Assembly: GCF_013248975.1 (NCBI RefSeq)
Contig: NZ_JABRWH010000001.1
Coordinates: 2,500,001 to 2,564,000 of the forward strand
DNA from: Neobacillus endophyticus
GTDB lineage: Bacteria > Bacillota > Bacilli > Bacillales > Cytobacillaceae
Direction of reading: 5' to 3'
Length of the DNA: 64,000 nucleotides
Under the pieces are notes generated by a model. The model was not told the origin of the DNA. It ran no database searches and saw only the letters and a program-made list of their open reading frames with translations. This document shows, in pieces, positions 46,616 through 55,163 of the stretch. Made by a program: the position numbers and the translations under genes. Positions within the stretch are counted from its first letter, which is position 1. The number at the start of each line of letters is the position of its first letter.

Positions 46616-46963
46616 ATGAAAAGACAATTAATTGATGTTAACAATGGCCCCAAAATCCAAAAGGAAAAAGAAATCGTTAAGGAAATGATAGAACTTTATT
46701 GCAGTAAAAAACACCAGCATGAGGGGGTATGTAAGAGTTGTGAGGAGTTGAAAAATTATGCATTATTGAGACTGTCTCTCTGCCAATTTGGTGAAGAAAA
46801 GACTGCTTGCTCCAACTGTAAAGTTCACTGCTATAAACCAAAATACCGTGAAAAAATGAAAGTGGTCATGCGCTTCGCCGGCCCATGGATGCTGCTGTAC
46901 CATCCTGTCTATTCTGTACTGCATCTGTTAAATGGCTGGGGAAGCCGAACAAAGAATAGATAA
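46616..46963 (+). CDS. YgbA-like nitrous oxide-stimulated-promoter family protein
   Basis: 115 residues, Cys-rich. Pattern EKEIVKEMIELYCSKKH, then CKSCEELKNYALLRLSLCQF, CSNCKVHCYKPKYREKMKVV and MRFAGPWMLLYHPVYSVLHL matches the family named after E. coli YgbA, whose promoter responds to nitrogen oxides. Six cysteines in CxxC arrangements suggest a metal or Fe-S centre; the biochemical role is not established. Ribosome site AAGGAGG. Shares a bidirectional terminator with the convergent DoxX gene. Confidence 0.85.
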   Translation: MKRQLIDVNNGPKIQKEKEIVKEMIELYCSKKHQHEGVCKSCEELKNYALLRLSLCQFGEEKTACSNCKVHCYKPKYREKMKVVMRFAGPWMLLYHPVYSVLHLLNGWGSRTKNR

Positions 46964-46973
46964 AAAACAAACA

Positions 46974-47016
46974 AAAAGGTGTTTGCTCCACTTCATGTGG
47001 ATCAAGCACCTTTTGA
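46974..47016. terminator. Bidirectional terminator
   Basis: AAAAGGTG (46975-46982) and CACCTTTT (47007-47014), with TGCTCCAC/GTGGATCA inside. T-run on the plus side, A-run on the other, between two convergent genes. Confidence 0.88.
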
Positions 47017-47020
47017 TGTT

Positions 47021-47383
47021 TTAATGGTAACTTCTATACAAAACAACAAGTAAAGTCAGCATAACCACATCCAATTTTGAATAAAAAGCAAAAGCTAAAA
47101 GGCCATCGTTTAAATAAGGAAACTTCGTGAGGAACAGCGCCCCAACCATAATAGCTATTAACGGAATCACGGCAGTTTTAACACACTTATTAAACAAAAT
47201 TAACGTCCCACAGCCAATCTCCAGGAAAATAACAAGATTCAGCATCGTATCCGGATATGGCAGCCCCAAGCTAAGAAACTGACCCGCTAACTCCGCATTA
47301 AAAAATTTCATCAAACCAGAACTAATAAAAACAAAAGCCACCGCAAAACGGATCAGCCTCATCACCGAAAAAGAAGTATTCAT
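47021..47383 (-). CDS. DoxX-family membrane protein
   Basis: 120 residues, four membrane helices (RFAVAFVFISSGLMKFF, NLVIFLEIGCGTLILF, TAVIPLIAIMVGALFL, KLDVVMLTLLVVLY). The first helix with FISSGLMKFFN is the DoxX/DUF4870-like signature. DoxX proteins are quinone-linked membrane proteins or subunits of thiosulfate:quinone oxidoreductase; a specific role is unproven. Start at ATG 47383 (MNTSFSVMRLI) after AAGGAGCGTGGA on the minus strand; a longer frame upstream is not used. Confidence 0.84.
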   Translation of the reverse strand: MNTSFSVMRLIRFAVAFVFISSGLMKFFNAELAGQFLSLGLPYPDTMLNLVIFLEIGCGTLILFNKCVKTAVIPLIAIMVGALFLTKFPYLNDGLLAFAFYSKLDVVMLTLLVVLYRSYH

Positions 47384-47475
47384 GTTTGTCCACGCTCCTT
47401 GATAACAATCTATGCTGGCAAATGGAGAAACCATGACTTAAATTTTGTTGGTTATTTGGTTGGTGCTTTTTTGTT

Positions 47476-47488
47476 GGTGCCTGACACC
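47476..47488. repeat. Copy of the GGTGCCTGACACC repeat, half-element
   Basis: Single 13-base copy in the 312-base gap between doxX (47383) and the MerR regulator. The rest of the gap up to the promoter at 47642 shows nothing else. Confidence 0.8.
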
Positions 47489-47641
47489 ATCGATGGACGA
47501 TTGTCCGTATGTGGAGGACAATCCTGATTATTATAGGCTTTGTTCATGCACGATGTTGTTTATTTCATTTCATGATTGGTGCGGAAATTGCCAGCTAAGT
47601 TTAATAAGGCCTTTTTCATAACAAAATAGGCATAATAGTGG

Positions 47642-47672
47642 TTGACTTTGACGTTGCGTGAAGGTGTATCGT
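47642..47672 (+). promoter_or_regulatory. MerR-type promoter with 19-base spacer and operator
   Basis: -35 TTGACT (47642-47647) and -10 TATCGT (47667-47672) are 19 bases apart, two more than optimal, which is the hallmark of MerR-controlled promoters. In between lies the dyad ACTTTGACGT-TGC-GTGAAGGT type operator common to TipA/Mta regulators. It precedes the regulator's own gene. Confidence 0.9.
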
Positions 47673-47695
47673 TAGGTTGTGAGGAGGTGTAACAA

Positions 47696-48460
47696 TTGGA
47701 ATATACGGTACAGAAGCTTGCCAGTTTGGCGGGAATCAGCACCAGGACGTTAAGGTACTATGATGAAATTGGGATTCTTAAGCCGGCGAGAATCAATTCA
47801 TCTGGTTATCGAATCTATGGGCTGAAAGAAGTCGACCGCCTACAGCAAATTCTATTTTTCAGAGAACTGGGTGTAAGCTTAGAAAATATAAAGTCCATCA
47901 TAACAGACCCGACCTTTGACAGCACCAGGGCACTTCGGGACCATCGGGAACAGCTCCTTGGAAAACGAGAACAATTAGATTTATTAATTGCTAATGTTGA
48001 AAAAACAATAGCAATGACAGAAGGGAGAATAATAATGTCGGATCATGAAAAGTTTGAAGGTTTTAAGAACAAAATGGTTGAAGATAACGAGGAAAAGTAC
48101 GGTAAAGAAATCCGTGAGAAATATGGAAGCGAAGCTGTTGATAAGTCGAATGCAAAAGTCCTAAACATGACGCAGGAACAGTTTGATGAAGTGACAGAAC
48201 TAGAGAAAAAGGTAAAACAAACACTGACTGAAGCTTACAAAACCGGGGATCCTGCTGGGGAAATGGCACAAAACGCGGCGGACCTCCATAAACAATGGCT
48301 TACCTACTATTGGAGCGAATATAGCAAAGAAGCCCATGCAGGTCTTGCACAAATGTATGTAGACGATGAAAGATTTAAAGCATATTACGACAAAGAACAA
48401 CCAGGAACAGCAGAATTTCTAAGAGATGCCATTCACATTTATACTGGAATAAAGAAATAG
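47696..48460 (+). CDS. MerR-family regulator with TipAS antibiotic-binding domain (Mta/TipA-like)
   Basis: 254 residues. N-terminal MerR winged helix (YTVQKLASLAGISTRTLRYY), then a dimerisation coiled coil (LLGKREQLDLLIANVEKTIA) and a C-terminal TipAS domain (about 130-254, WLTYYWSEYSKEAHAGLAQM). B. subtilis Mta (257 residues) activates multidrug transporter genes; S. lividans TipA binds thiopeptides with this domain. So a drug-sensing activator, autoregulated from the 19-base-spacer promoter just upstream (inference). Start is TTG at 47696 after GAGGAGGTG. Terminated by a repeat-derived hairpin. Confidence 0.92.
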   Translation: MEYTVQKLASLAGISTRTLRYYDEIGILKPARINSSGYRIYGLKEVDRLQQILFFRELGVSLENIKSIITDPTFDSTRALRDHREQLLGKREQLDLLIANVEKTIAMTEGRIIMSDHEKFEGFKNKMVEDNEEKYGKEIREKYGSEAVDKSNAKVLNMTQEQFDEVTELEKKVKQTLTEAYKTGDPAGEMAQNAADLHKQWLTYYWSEYSKEAHAGLAQMYVDDERFKAYYDKEQPGTAEFLRDAIHIYTGIKK

Positions 48461-48500
48461 AATATTTATGCAAAATAAATGATATTTATAAAATAGTTTT

Positions 48501-48536
48501 GGTGCCTGACACCCCCTATGGTGTCAGGCACCTTTT
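48501..48536 (+). terminator. Terminator made from the GGTGCCTGACACC repeat
   Basis: GGTGCCTGACACC (48501-48513) and GGTGTCAGGCACC (48520-48532) with a six-base loop and TTTT after it. Confidence 0.92.
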
Positions 48537-48616
48537 GTGTTTCCATGAATGGAAAATTTATGTTTAAAAATTAATGATTGACAAGTTTACCGAAAAAAGC
48601 AAAAATAATATCAGGG

Positions 48617-48634
48617 TATAATTTTTTAAAAATT
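48617..48634. promoter_or_regulatory. Candidate CodY box at the dpp promoter
   Basis: AATTTTTTAAAAATT (48620-48634) matches 13 of 15 positions of the CodY motif AATTTTCWGAAAATT and overlaps a perfect -10 TATAAT (48617-48622), whose -35 is poor. CodY represses dpp in B. subtilis. The region is AT-rich, so chance is possible. Confidence 0.5.
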
Positions 48635-48692
48635 TATTATATTATTATATTTTTAGATAATCTGACTATTATAACAATAGGTAGGTGGAAAT

Positions 48693-49706
48693 GTGAGTAA
48701 GGAACCTATTTTGAAAATTAATAATTTAAAGGTTTCGTTTCAATCCGGGAAAAAACTTTTGCCTGCAGTAGACGGGGTTAGCTTTGAATTAAGAGAAGGA
48801 GAAATTCTCGGAATCGTGGGGGAATCGGGAAGTGGGAAAAGTGTGACTTCATTGGCCTCCATGGGGCTGATTCCATCACCTCCAGGTAAAATCGAGCATG
48901 GGGATATCGTTTTTGAAGGAGAGAATCTAAATAATATTTCCGAAAAAGAATGGCGGAAAATTCGTGGGAATCAAATTTCCATGATCTTTCAGGAGCCTAT
49001 GACTTCCTTAAACCCGCTGTTCACTATTGGTAATCAATTGATGGAAGCGCTTAAATTACATACTGATCTCTCAAAAGCAGAGATCAAAGCCCGATGCATT
49101 GAATTATTACGACTAGTAGGCATTCCAAGAGCCGAAGGTATTTTAAAAGAATATCCGCATCAATTGTCAGGTGGAATGAGGCAGCGGGTCATGATCGCGA
49201 TGGCGATGGCCTGCAACCCAAGAGTTCTGATTGCCGATGAACCAACAACGGCGCTTGATGTGACCATTCAAGCTCAGATTCTTGCCCTTATGAAAGATTT
49301 GAATGAAAAAACGAATACATCGATTATCCTTATAACGCACGACCTCGGAGTTGTAGCTGAAATCTGTGAGCGAGTAATCGTCATGTACGCAGGACAAATT
49401 GTCGAACATGGTGACGTCCGGACCATCTTAAAAAATCCTCAGCACCCTTATACAAAGGGATTATTGAAATCAGTTCCAGACTTGCGTGGCAAAAAAGACC
49501 GACTCTACAGCATTCCGGGAACTGTTCCACTGCCTGGGTCTGTTAAAAAAGGCTGCCGCTTCGCAGCAAGATGTACTGAAGTGTTCGGAAGATGCCATGA
49601 AGAATCACCAGAATTATATGCATTGGAAAAAGAAGGACATGAAGTGCGGTGTTTCCTACATACATTGAAGGGGGAGAGTGAAAATCGTGTCGGAGTTACT
49701 TCTTGA
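48693..49706 (+). CDS. dppD: Dipeptide ABC transporter ATP-binding protein, DppD/OppD type
   Basis: 337 residues. ABC ATPase: Walker [12 protein letters not shown] near 43, Q-loop QEPMTSLNP, signature LSGGMRQRV, Walker [14 protein letters not shown]-switch THDLGVVAE, and the C-terminal oligopeptide domain with Cys motifs ([16 protein letters not shown]...RCFLH) that binds an Fe-S cluster in some members. Works with DppF to power peptide import. Start GTG at 48693 after AGGTGGAAAT. First gene of a five-gene operon. Its end overlaps the next start by 20 bases. Confidence 0.94.
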   Translation: MSKEPILKINNLKVSFQSGKKLLPAVDGVSFELREGEILGIVGESGSGKSVTSLASMGLIPSPPGKIEHGDIVFEGENLNNISEKEWRKIRGNQISMIFQEPMTSLNPLFTIGNQLMEALKLHTDLSKAEIKARCIELLRLVGIPRAEGILKEYPHQLSGGMRQRVMIAMAMACNPRVLIADEPTTALDVTIQAQILALMKDLNEKTNTSIILITHDLGVVAEICERVIVMYAGQIVEHGDVRTILKNPQHPYTKGLLKSVPDLRGKKDRLYSIPGTVPLPGSVKKGCRFAARCTEVFGRCHEESPELYALEKEGHEVRCFLHTLKGESENRVGVTS

Positions 49707-50655
49707 AGTAAATGGACTTAAAAAATACTTCCCTATTACCGGCGGCATTCTAGGAAGAGTAAAAGGAGAAGTAAAAGCTGTTGATGATGTATCTTTTTAT
49801 GTGAAAAAAGGAGAAACATTGGGAATCGTGGGCGAGTCTGGATGCGGTAAATCTACAACGGGCAGGCTGCTCATGCGTTTAATTGAGGCGAGCGATGGCA
49901 GAATTGTTTTTGAAGATCAAGAGATTACGAGCCTTTCAAAAACGGAGCTTAGAAAAATCCGCCGGGATATCCAGATGGTTTTTCAAGATCCTTATGCATC
50001 GTTAAATCCAAGGCATTCCATCGAGCAGATTCTCGAAGAACCGCTCATTGTCCATGGAATTGGAACAAAAGAAGAACGTAAAAAACGGGTGAAGGAAATG
50101 CTCGAAGTGGTGGGGTTAAGCAGTTATCATGCCAAACGCTATCCGCATCAATTCAGCGGCGGTCAACGTCAGCGGATTGGAATTGCCAGAGCATTGATGA
50201 CAAAACCAAAGCTGATTATTGCTGATGAACCAGTATCAGCACTGGATGTTTCTATTCAAGCCCAGGTGTTGAACCTCATGAAAGATATCCAGAAAGAATT
50301 CCAGCTTACCTATATTTTTATTGCCCATGACCTCGGCGTTGTCCGGCATATCAGCGACCGTGTAGGGGTCATGTATTTAGGTAGATTAATAGAATTAGCC
50401 GAAAGCGAAGAACTCTACGAAAATCCTATGCATCCTTATACAAAGGCACTTCTGTCAGCTGTTCCTATACCGGACCCTGACTTAAAGAAGAAAACGATAT
50501 TAATTGAAGGTGAGCTGCCAAGTCCTGCTAATCCGCCTTCAGGCTGCGCCTTCCATACAAGATGCAGCGAGTGCATGGATATTTGTAAAACCACAAGGCC
50601 AGTAGAATACAATCTTAATGGTCATTATGTTGCATGCCACTTATATTCAGAGTAG
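49687..50655 (+). CDS. dppF: Dipeptide ABC transporter ATP-binding protein, DppF/OppF type
   Basis: 322 residues. All ATPase motifs: GESGCGKSTTG, QDPYASLNP (Q-loop), FSGGQRQRI, LIADEPVSALDV, AHDLGVVRH, and a C-terminal oligopeptide-transporter tail (FHTRCSECMDICKTTRPVEY, Cys-rich). Start at GTG 49687 because GGGGGAG (49671-49677) lies about ten bases upstream; GTG 49678 lies inside that site. The overlap with dppD suggests coupled translation and equal dosage of the two ATPases. Confidence 0.93.
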   Translation: MSELLLEVNGLKKYFPITGGILGRVKGEVKAVDDVSFYVKKGETLGIVGESGCGKSTTGRLLMRLIEASDGRIVFEDQEITSLSKTELRKIRRDIQMVFQDPYASLNPRHSIEQILEEPLIVHGIGTKEERKKRVKEMLEVVGLSSYHAKRYPHQFSGGQRQRIGIARALMTKPKLIIADEPVSALDVSIQAQVLNLMKDIQKEFQLTYIFIAHDLGVVRHISDRVGVMYLGRLIELAESEELYENPMHPYTKALLSAVPIPDPDLKKKTILIEGELPSPANPPSGCAFHTRCSECMDICKTTRPVEYNLNGHYVACHLYSE

Positions 50656-50701
50656 ACTGCAGCACTTATGATAAATACATTTAGGGGGTTTTAAAAAGCT
50701 T

Positions 50702-52309
50702 ATGAAGAAAATTTCTGTAACATGGTTATTGATTTCTCTTCTTGCCATCAGCATGTTTTTAGCAGGCTGCGGCAGCAAATCGACCAGCGGTACAAAAAGC
50801 AGCAACTCAAGCAGCAGCTCCAAAAAAGACACGCTTGTATATGGCCGCGGCGGCGATTCCACTTCATTAGATCCAATCACTACAACTGAAGGGGAAACGT
50901 TCAAGGTTACCATTAATATTTTTGAAACACTTGTAAATTATGGCGAACAGGATACAACACTTCACCCAGGACTTGCTAAAAGCTGGGAAGTATCTCCTGA
51001 TGGTTTGACTTATACATTCCATCTTCAACAAGGTGTTAAATTCCAAGATGGCACAGATTTCAATGCAGATGCAGTAGTCTTCAACTTTGATCGCTGGATG
51101 AATGGCGATGACAAACAGTTCCCTTATTACACTATGTTTGGCGGATACAAAAAAGACGCTGGGCATGTTATCAAAGACGTAAAAGCAATTGATCAAAATA
51201 CCGTTCAATTTGTATTAAAACATCCAATGGCTCCATTCCTTAAAAACTTGGCCATGTCACCATTTGGAATTGCCAGCCCGACAGCTGTGAAAAAATGGGG
51301 TGACAAATTCAGAGAACATCCGGTTGGAACAGGTCCATTCCAATTTGTAGAATGGAAACAAAACGACCGCATCGTTCTTGAAAAGAACCCTAATTACTGG
51401 CAAAAAGGACTGCCTAAGTTAAATAAAATTATCTTCCGTGTGATTCCTGAAAATACCGCACGTCTTAACGCTTTGGCAAATGGCGAAATCGACGTGATGG
51501 ATGGATTAAATAATTCCGATGAAGCAACGGTTAAAGCAAATTCAAATCTACAAATTATTAAACGTCCATCCATGAACGTCGGCTATCTAGGATTCACTGT
51601 AACTCGTAAGCCATTTGATAATAAGCTTGTGCGCCAAGCTTTAAGCTATGCAATAGATAAAAAAGCAATTATTAACGCTTTCTATGGCGGTCAGGCAGTT
51701 CCGGCTAAAAACCCAATGCCGCCTTCCATAGAAGGATATAACGACGATATTCAAGATTATCCATATGATTTAGCAAAAGCGAAAGACCTTTTAAAACAAG
51801 CTGGTTATCCAAACGGATTCTCAATGGATCTATGGGCAATGCCAGTTGCACGTCCATATATGCCTGAAGGAATGAAAGTGGCTGAGGTTATCCAAGAAAG
51901 CTTAAGCAAAATTGGTGTCAAGGCCAAAATTCAATCCGTTGACTGGGCAACATATTTGGATAAAGCAGCAAAAGGTGAATTTGATGCCTATATGCTCGGA
52001 TGGACAGGCGATAACGGTGATGCTGACAACTTCTTATATGCCCTTCTGGACAAAGACAGCATCGGCAGCAACAACTACTCACGTTACAACAATGATCAAG
52101 TGCATAATCTGCTAATTAAGGCTCAGCAGGAAACAGACCAGGCAAAACGCAATGAGCTTTACAAGCAAGCGCAAGTTATCATTCACGATGATGCTCCATG
52201 GGTTCCGCTTGTTCACTCTACACCATTATTGGCTGCATCTAAAGACGTAGTAAATTACATTCCGCATCCAACCGGATCTGAAGTATTGAGTAAAGTGGAA
52301 TTTAAATAA
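50702..52309 (+). CDS. dppE: Dipeptide-binding lipoprotein of the ABC transporter
   Basis: 535 residues. Lipobox LAGC (Cys23) after LLISLLAISMF, then a Ser-rich linker and the family 5 extracellular solute-binding fold. It carries the peptide to the permease. Segments GWTGDNGDADNF, MPVARPYMPEG and GTGPFQFVEWKQ are closest to DppA-type dipeptide binders rather than long oligopeptide binders (recall). B. subtilis dppE is the corresponding name. Start ATG after AGGGGG. A strong hairpin follows the stop and may keep this protein in excess over the permeases. Confidence 0.91.
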   Translation: MKKISVTWLLISLLAISMFLAGCGSKSTSGTKSSNSSSSSKKDTLVYGRGGDSTSLDPITTTEGETFKVTINIFETLVNYGEQDTTLHPGLAKSWEVSPDGLTYTFHLQQGVKFQDGTDFNADAVVFNFDRWMNGDDKQFPYYTMFGGYKKDAGHVIKDVKAIDQNTVQFVLKHPMAPFLKNLAMSPFGIASPTAVKKWGDKFREHPVGTGPFQFVEWKQNDRIVLEKNPNYWQKGLPKLNKIIFRVIPENTARLNALANGEIDVMDGLNNSDEATVKANSNLQIIKRPSMNVGYLGFTVTRKPFDNKLVRQALSYAIDKKAIINAFYGGQAVPAKNPMPPSIEGYNDDIQDYPYDLAKAKDLLKQAGYPNGFSMDLWAMPVARPYMPEGMKVAEVIQESLSKIGVKAKIQSVDWATYLDKAAKGEFDAYMLGWTGDNGDADNFLYALLDKDSIGSNNYSRYNNDQVHNLLIKAQQETDQAKRNELYKQAQVIIHDDAPWVPLVHSTPLLAASKDVVNYIPHPTGSEVLSKVEFK

Positions 52310-52315
52310 TACAGG

Positions 52316-52349
52316 AAAAAGGGGGGAGGAGCTTTGCCTCCCCTTTTTA
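52316..52349 (+). terminator. Intra-operon hairpin after the binding-protein gene
   Basis: AAAAAGGGGGGAGG (52316-52329) with CCTCCCCTTTTT (52337-52348). Partial terminator or RNA-stabilising hairpin, a usual device for binding-protein genes in ABC operons. Confidence 0.85.
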
Positions 52350-52450
52350 AACCAAATGCTTTGTTGAAAGTTAGTGTTTGATTTTGCCTCCCTGTTGAGT
52401 GTGCTTGAAGTCAACAGAGCTAAAATTTTCTTAAAAAAGAGGTGAGCAGG

Positions 52451-53458
52451 ATGCTTACGTATACAGTCCGCCGATTATTTTCTCTGATCCCCGTATTAAT
52501 AGGTATGACACTCGTCGTTTTTGCCATTATCCATGCTATTCCAGGAAATCCTGCACAGGTCATCCTTGGACAAAGAGCCACAAAAGAAGCAGTTAAGGCG
52601 CTGACTGAACAATTGGGTTTAAACAAACCTTGGTACATACAATACTTCGAATATATTAAATCATTGCTTCATGGCGATTTAGGGATTTCCTTAAGAACAA
52701 GAGGCCCTATTAATGAAGAAATTTGGCCTTACCTGATGGCAACCCTAGAATTAACGATTGTTGCGATGTTAATTGCGATTATCATCGGTGTCAATGCTGG
52801 TGTGATTAGTGCCTGGTTCTCCAATTCATGGTTTGATTATACAGCCATGGTATTGGCACTAATTGGAGTGTCTCTGCCGATTTTCTGGCTTGGCTTGATG
52901 GAGCAATGGGCTTTCTCAATTAAACTTGGCTGGCTTCCGACTACTGGAAGGGAAGATGTCCGAGACCCCGTTAACGCGATGACGAATCTCTATTTGCTTG
53001 ATACATTACTGCAAGGAAGATTTGATCAATTTTGGGTGGTGCTCCAGCATTTAATCTTGCCGAGCTTGGCACTTGCCACGATTCCAATGGCAATTATCGC
53101 AAGGATGACTAGAGCTACGATGCTTGAAGTAATGAAGTCTGACTTTATTCGGACTGCAAGAGCAAAAGGGCTTAGAATGTTCTGGGTCGTGTATAAGCAT
53201 TCTTTTAAAAATGCCATTATTCCGGTGTTGACAGTTATTGGTCTGCAAACCGGGCTGCTCCTTGGCGGCGCAATTTTAACAGAAACAATTTTTGGCTGGC
53301 CGGGAATAGGCAGATATTTATTTGATGCCATCAGTTATCGTGATTACCCTGTCATTCAATCAGGAATCTTAATTATTGCTGCCATCTTTGTATTCATTAA
53401 TTTAATTGTGGACCTCTTGTATGTATTTGTTGATCCGCGAATTAAGTTTACGAAATAA
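52451..53458 (+). CDS. dppB: Dipeptide ABC transporter permease, DppB/OppB type
   Basis: 335 residues, six membrane helices. Start MLTYTVRRLFSLIPVLIGMT is typical; the cytoplasmic EAA loop (TRATMLEVMKSDFIRTARAK) contacts the ATPases. The conserved C-terminal ITETIFGWPGIGRYLFDAI is a family marker. Start ATG 52451 after AGAGGTG; GTG 52442 is in frame but lies in the ribosome site. Pairs with dppC immediately downstream (15-base gap). Confidence 0.94.
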   Translation: MLTYTVRRLFSLIPVLIGMTLVVFAIIHAIPGNPAQVILGQRATKEAVKALTEQLGLNKPWYIQYFEYIKSLLHGDLGISLRTRGPINEEIWPYLMATLELTIVAMLIAIIIGVNAGVISAWFSNSWFDYTAMVLALIGVSLPIFWLGLMEQWAFSIKLGWLPTTGREDVRDPVNAMTNLYLLDTLLQGRFDQFWVVLQHLILPSLALATIPMAIIARMTRATMLEVMKSDFIRTARAKGLRMFWVVYKHSFKNAIIPVLTVIGLQTGLLLGGAILTETIFGWPGIGRYLFDAISYRDYPVIQSGILIIAAIFVFINLIVDLLYVFVDPRIKFTK

Positions 53459-53473
53459 TGGAGGGATAAAAAA

Positions 53474-54373
53474 ATGGCTGAAGTAGTAAAAAATACAGTG
53501 GATATTCCAACAATATCTGCCGAAGAAAAAGTGACTCCTCCATGGAAAGAAGCTTGGCAATCCTTTTATAAAAACCGCCTGGCGGTGGTGGGCCTGATTA
53601 TTGTTGTCTTTTTCATTGTATTGGCCGTAATCGCCCCATTAGTGGCGCCATACAGTTATGATGGACAAACACTGACCGAGCGGATGCAGCCGCCTTCAAG
53701 CAAACATTGGTTTGGAACAGATGATTTTGGTCGGGATATTTTTTCCCGTATTGTATATGGCGCAAGAATATCATTATGGGTTGGTTTTTTCTCAGTGTTA
53801 GGCTCAGTTATCGTAGGAACACTGCTCGGGATTGTGGCAGGGTATTATGGCCGTTGGGTGGATACGATCATTTCACGTGTTTTTGATGTTATGCTCGCCT
53901 TTCCAAGTATATTACTGGCCATTGCGGTTGTTGCCATTCTCGGCCCATCATTGCAAAATGCCTTAATCGCCATTGCGGTTATAAACATTCCAAACTTTGG
54001 CCGCTTGATTCGTTCAAAGGTTCTAAGTGTCAAGCAGGAAGAATACATTATGGCGGCCCGGGCCATCGGTATGAAGGATTCTCGGATTCTTCTGTACCAT
54101 ATTCTGCCGAATAGTATTTCCCCGGTTATTGTCCAGGCAACATTGGCCATAGCATCAGCGATCATAGAGGCAGCTGCTTTAGGATTCCTTGGATTAGGTG
54201 CCCAGCCGCCAACGCCGGAGTGGGGGAAAATGCTGGCCGATTCCAAAGAATATCTGGTACAAGCTCCATGGACATTATTCTTCCCGGGGATCGCCATTAT
54301 GCTTACCGTACTTGGCTTTAACCTCATGGGGGACGGATTAAGGGATGTATTAGATCCGAAAATGAAACAATAA
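53474..54373 (+). CDS. dppC: Dipeptide ABC transporter permease, DppC/OppC type
   Basis: 299 residues. N-terminal tail (EEKVTPPWKEAWQSFYKNR) then six helices; the marker HWFGTDDFGRDIFSRIVYGAR near 75 and EAA loop (KVLSVKQEEYIMAARAIGMK) are clear. Forms the heterodimeric membrane channel with DppB. ATG after GGAGGG. Last gene of the operon, followed by a perfect terminator. Confidence 0.95.
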   Translation: MAEVVKNTVDIPTISAEEKVTPPWKEAWQSFYKNRLAVVGLIIVVFFIVLAVIAPLVAPYSYDGQTLTERMQPPSSKHWFGTDDFGRDIFSRIVYGARISLWVGFFSVLGSVIVGTLLGIVAGYYGRWVDTIISRVFDVMLAFPSILLAIAVVAILGPSLQNALIAIAVINIPNFGRLIRSKVLSVKQEEYIMAARAIGMKDSRILLYHILPNSISPVIVQATLAIASAIIEAAALGFLGLGAQPPTPEWGKMLADSKEYLVQAPWTLFFPGIAIMLTVLGFNLMGDGLRDVLDPKMKQ

Positions 54374-54404
54374 AAAAAGACTCAGGACCCCTGAGTCTTT
54401 TTAA
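54374..54404 (+). terminator. Terminator of the dpp operon
   Basis: AAAGACTCAGG (54376-54386) and CCTGAGTCTTT (54390-54400) around ACC, then TT. Confidence 0.92.
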
Positions 54405-54499
54405 TTTGCAAAATGGTTTTTTTCCCTACTGAACTTGTCCAAACAAAAATGAATATTTTACATTATTTATATATAGAGAGAAAAAAGGAGGTGATATAA

Positions 54500-54889
54500 A
54501 TGGCTCATAAATCAACAGGGGTGTTCCGTGTTCCCGTTTCGGAAAACGGAATTGTTCCAACAGCTTTAAACATTATGCTTAATAATGATTCCACACATCA
54601 TGCTGTAAATGTATTGGTCATTGTAAAGCGAAGCCCAAACACTTTCTTCCCAACTGCAAATGAACTAGTTGAAATCTCCCGCACTGTTGTTTCGCTTGCA
54701 CCTAATCAGACAACAAAAGTTGTCTTATTTACGCCAAACTTTGCACCAGAAGATTTTCTGGATGTAGTCATTAGAGGAAGCGAAGACGATATTGAAGACA
54801 CACTTGTCTACTCCTTCCTTGCAGACTCAGCAGGCCACAATCTCCCATCTACTGTCTTCAATAATAAAGATTACACATTTGCAGACTAA
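54500..54889 (+). CDS. Unrecognised 129-residue acidic/polar protein
   Basis: Begins MAHKSTGVFRVPVSENGIVP and is rich in beta-strand-like segments (HAVNVLVIVKRS, TKVVLFTPNFA, DFLDVVIRGSED), giving the look of a single beta-sandwich. It has no signal peptide, membrane segment or Cys. The ribosome site AAAGGAGGTGAT is nearly perfect, so it is probably expressed strongly under some condition. Neighbours (dpp operon, aro fusion) give no functional hint; proteins of this style in Bacillus are often spore or exosporium related, but that is a guess. Confidence 0.75.
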   Translation: MAHKSTGVFRVPVSENGIVPTALNIMLNNDSTHHAVNVLVIVKRSPNTFFPTANELVEISRTVVSLAPNQTTKVVLFTPNFAPEDFLDVVIRGSEDDIEDTLVYSFLADSAGHNLPSTVFNNKDYTFAD

Positions 54890-54924
54890 TAGAATTGAGG
54901 CTAAAAAACAAACAAGTATAGTAT

Positions 54925-54952
54925 GGAGGGTCCACTAGGGCCTTTTTTTTTG
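54925..54952 (+). terminator. Terminator of the 129-residue gene
   Basis: GGGTCC/GGGCC arms (G-T pair) followed by nine T. Confidence 0.8.
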
Positions 54953-54955
54953 TCC

Positions 54956-55055
54956 GATAGGAAGGTTTCCTATCAGGCAAAAGTGCAACTAAGCCTCTGT
55001 CTTCACCCTAACAGGCTCGCCAGTCGGCGAGTTTTCTTTAGGGGTGTCAGGCACT
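54956..55055. repeat. Hairpins and partial repeat before the aro fusion gene
   Basis: Palindrome GATAGGAA/TTCCTATC (54956-54963, 54967-54974), a terminator-like CTCGCC/GGCGAG with TTTTCTTTA (55016-55040), and a 12-base half copy of the dispersed repeat, GGTGTCAGGCAC (55043-55054). The block between, with AAGCCTCTGTCTTCACCCTA, looks like another Bacillus dispersed element by memory. No gene. Confidence 0.55.
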
Positions 55056-55163
55056 AATTGCTAGAATAGTTTGTATCTTACGAAAAATTATGATGTATTA
55101 TAAAATTAGTGATAATATATAATCATTATTTAGCAAGCTATACATATAGGGGGAATTGGTATT

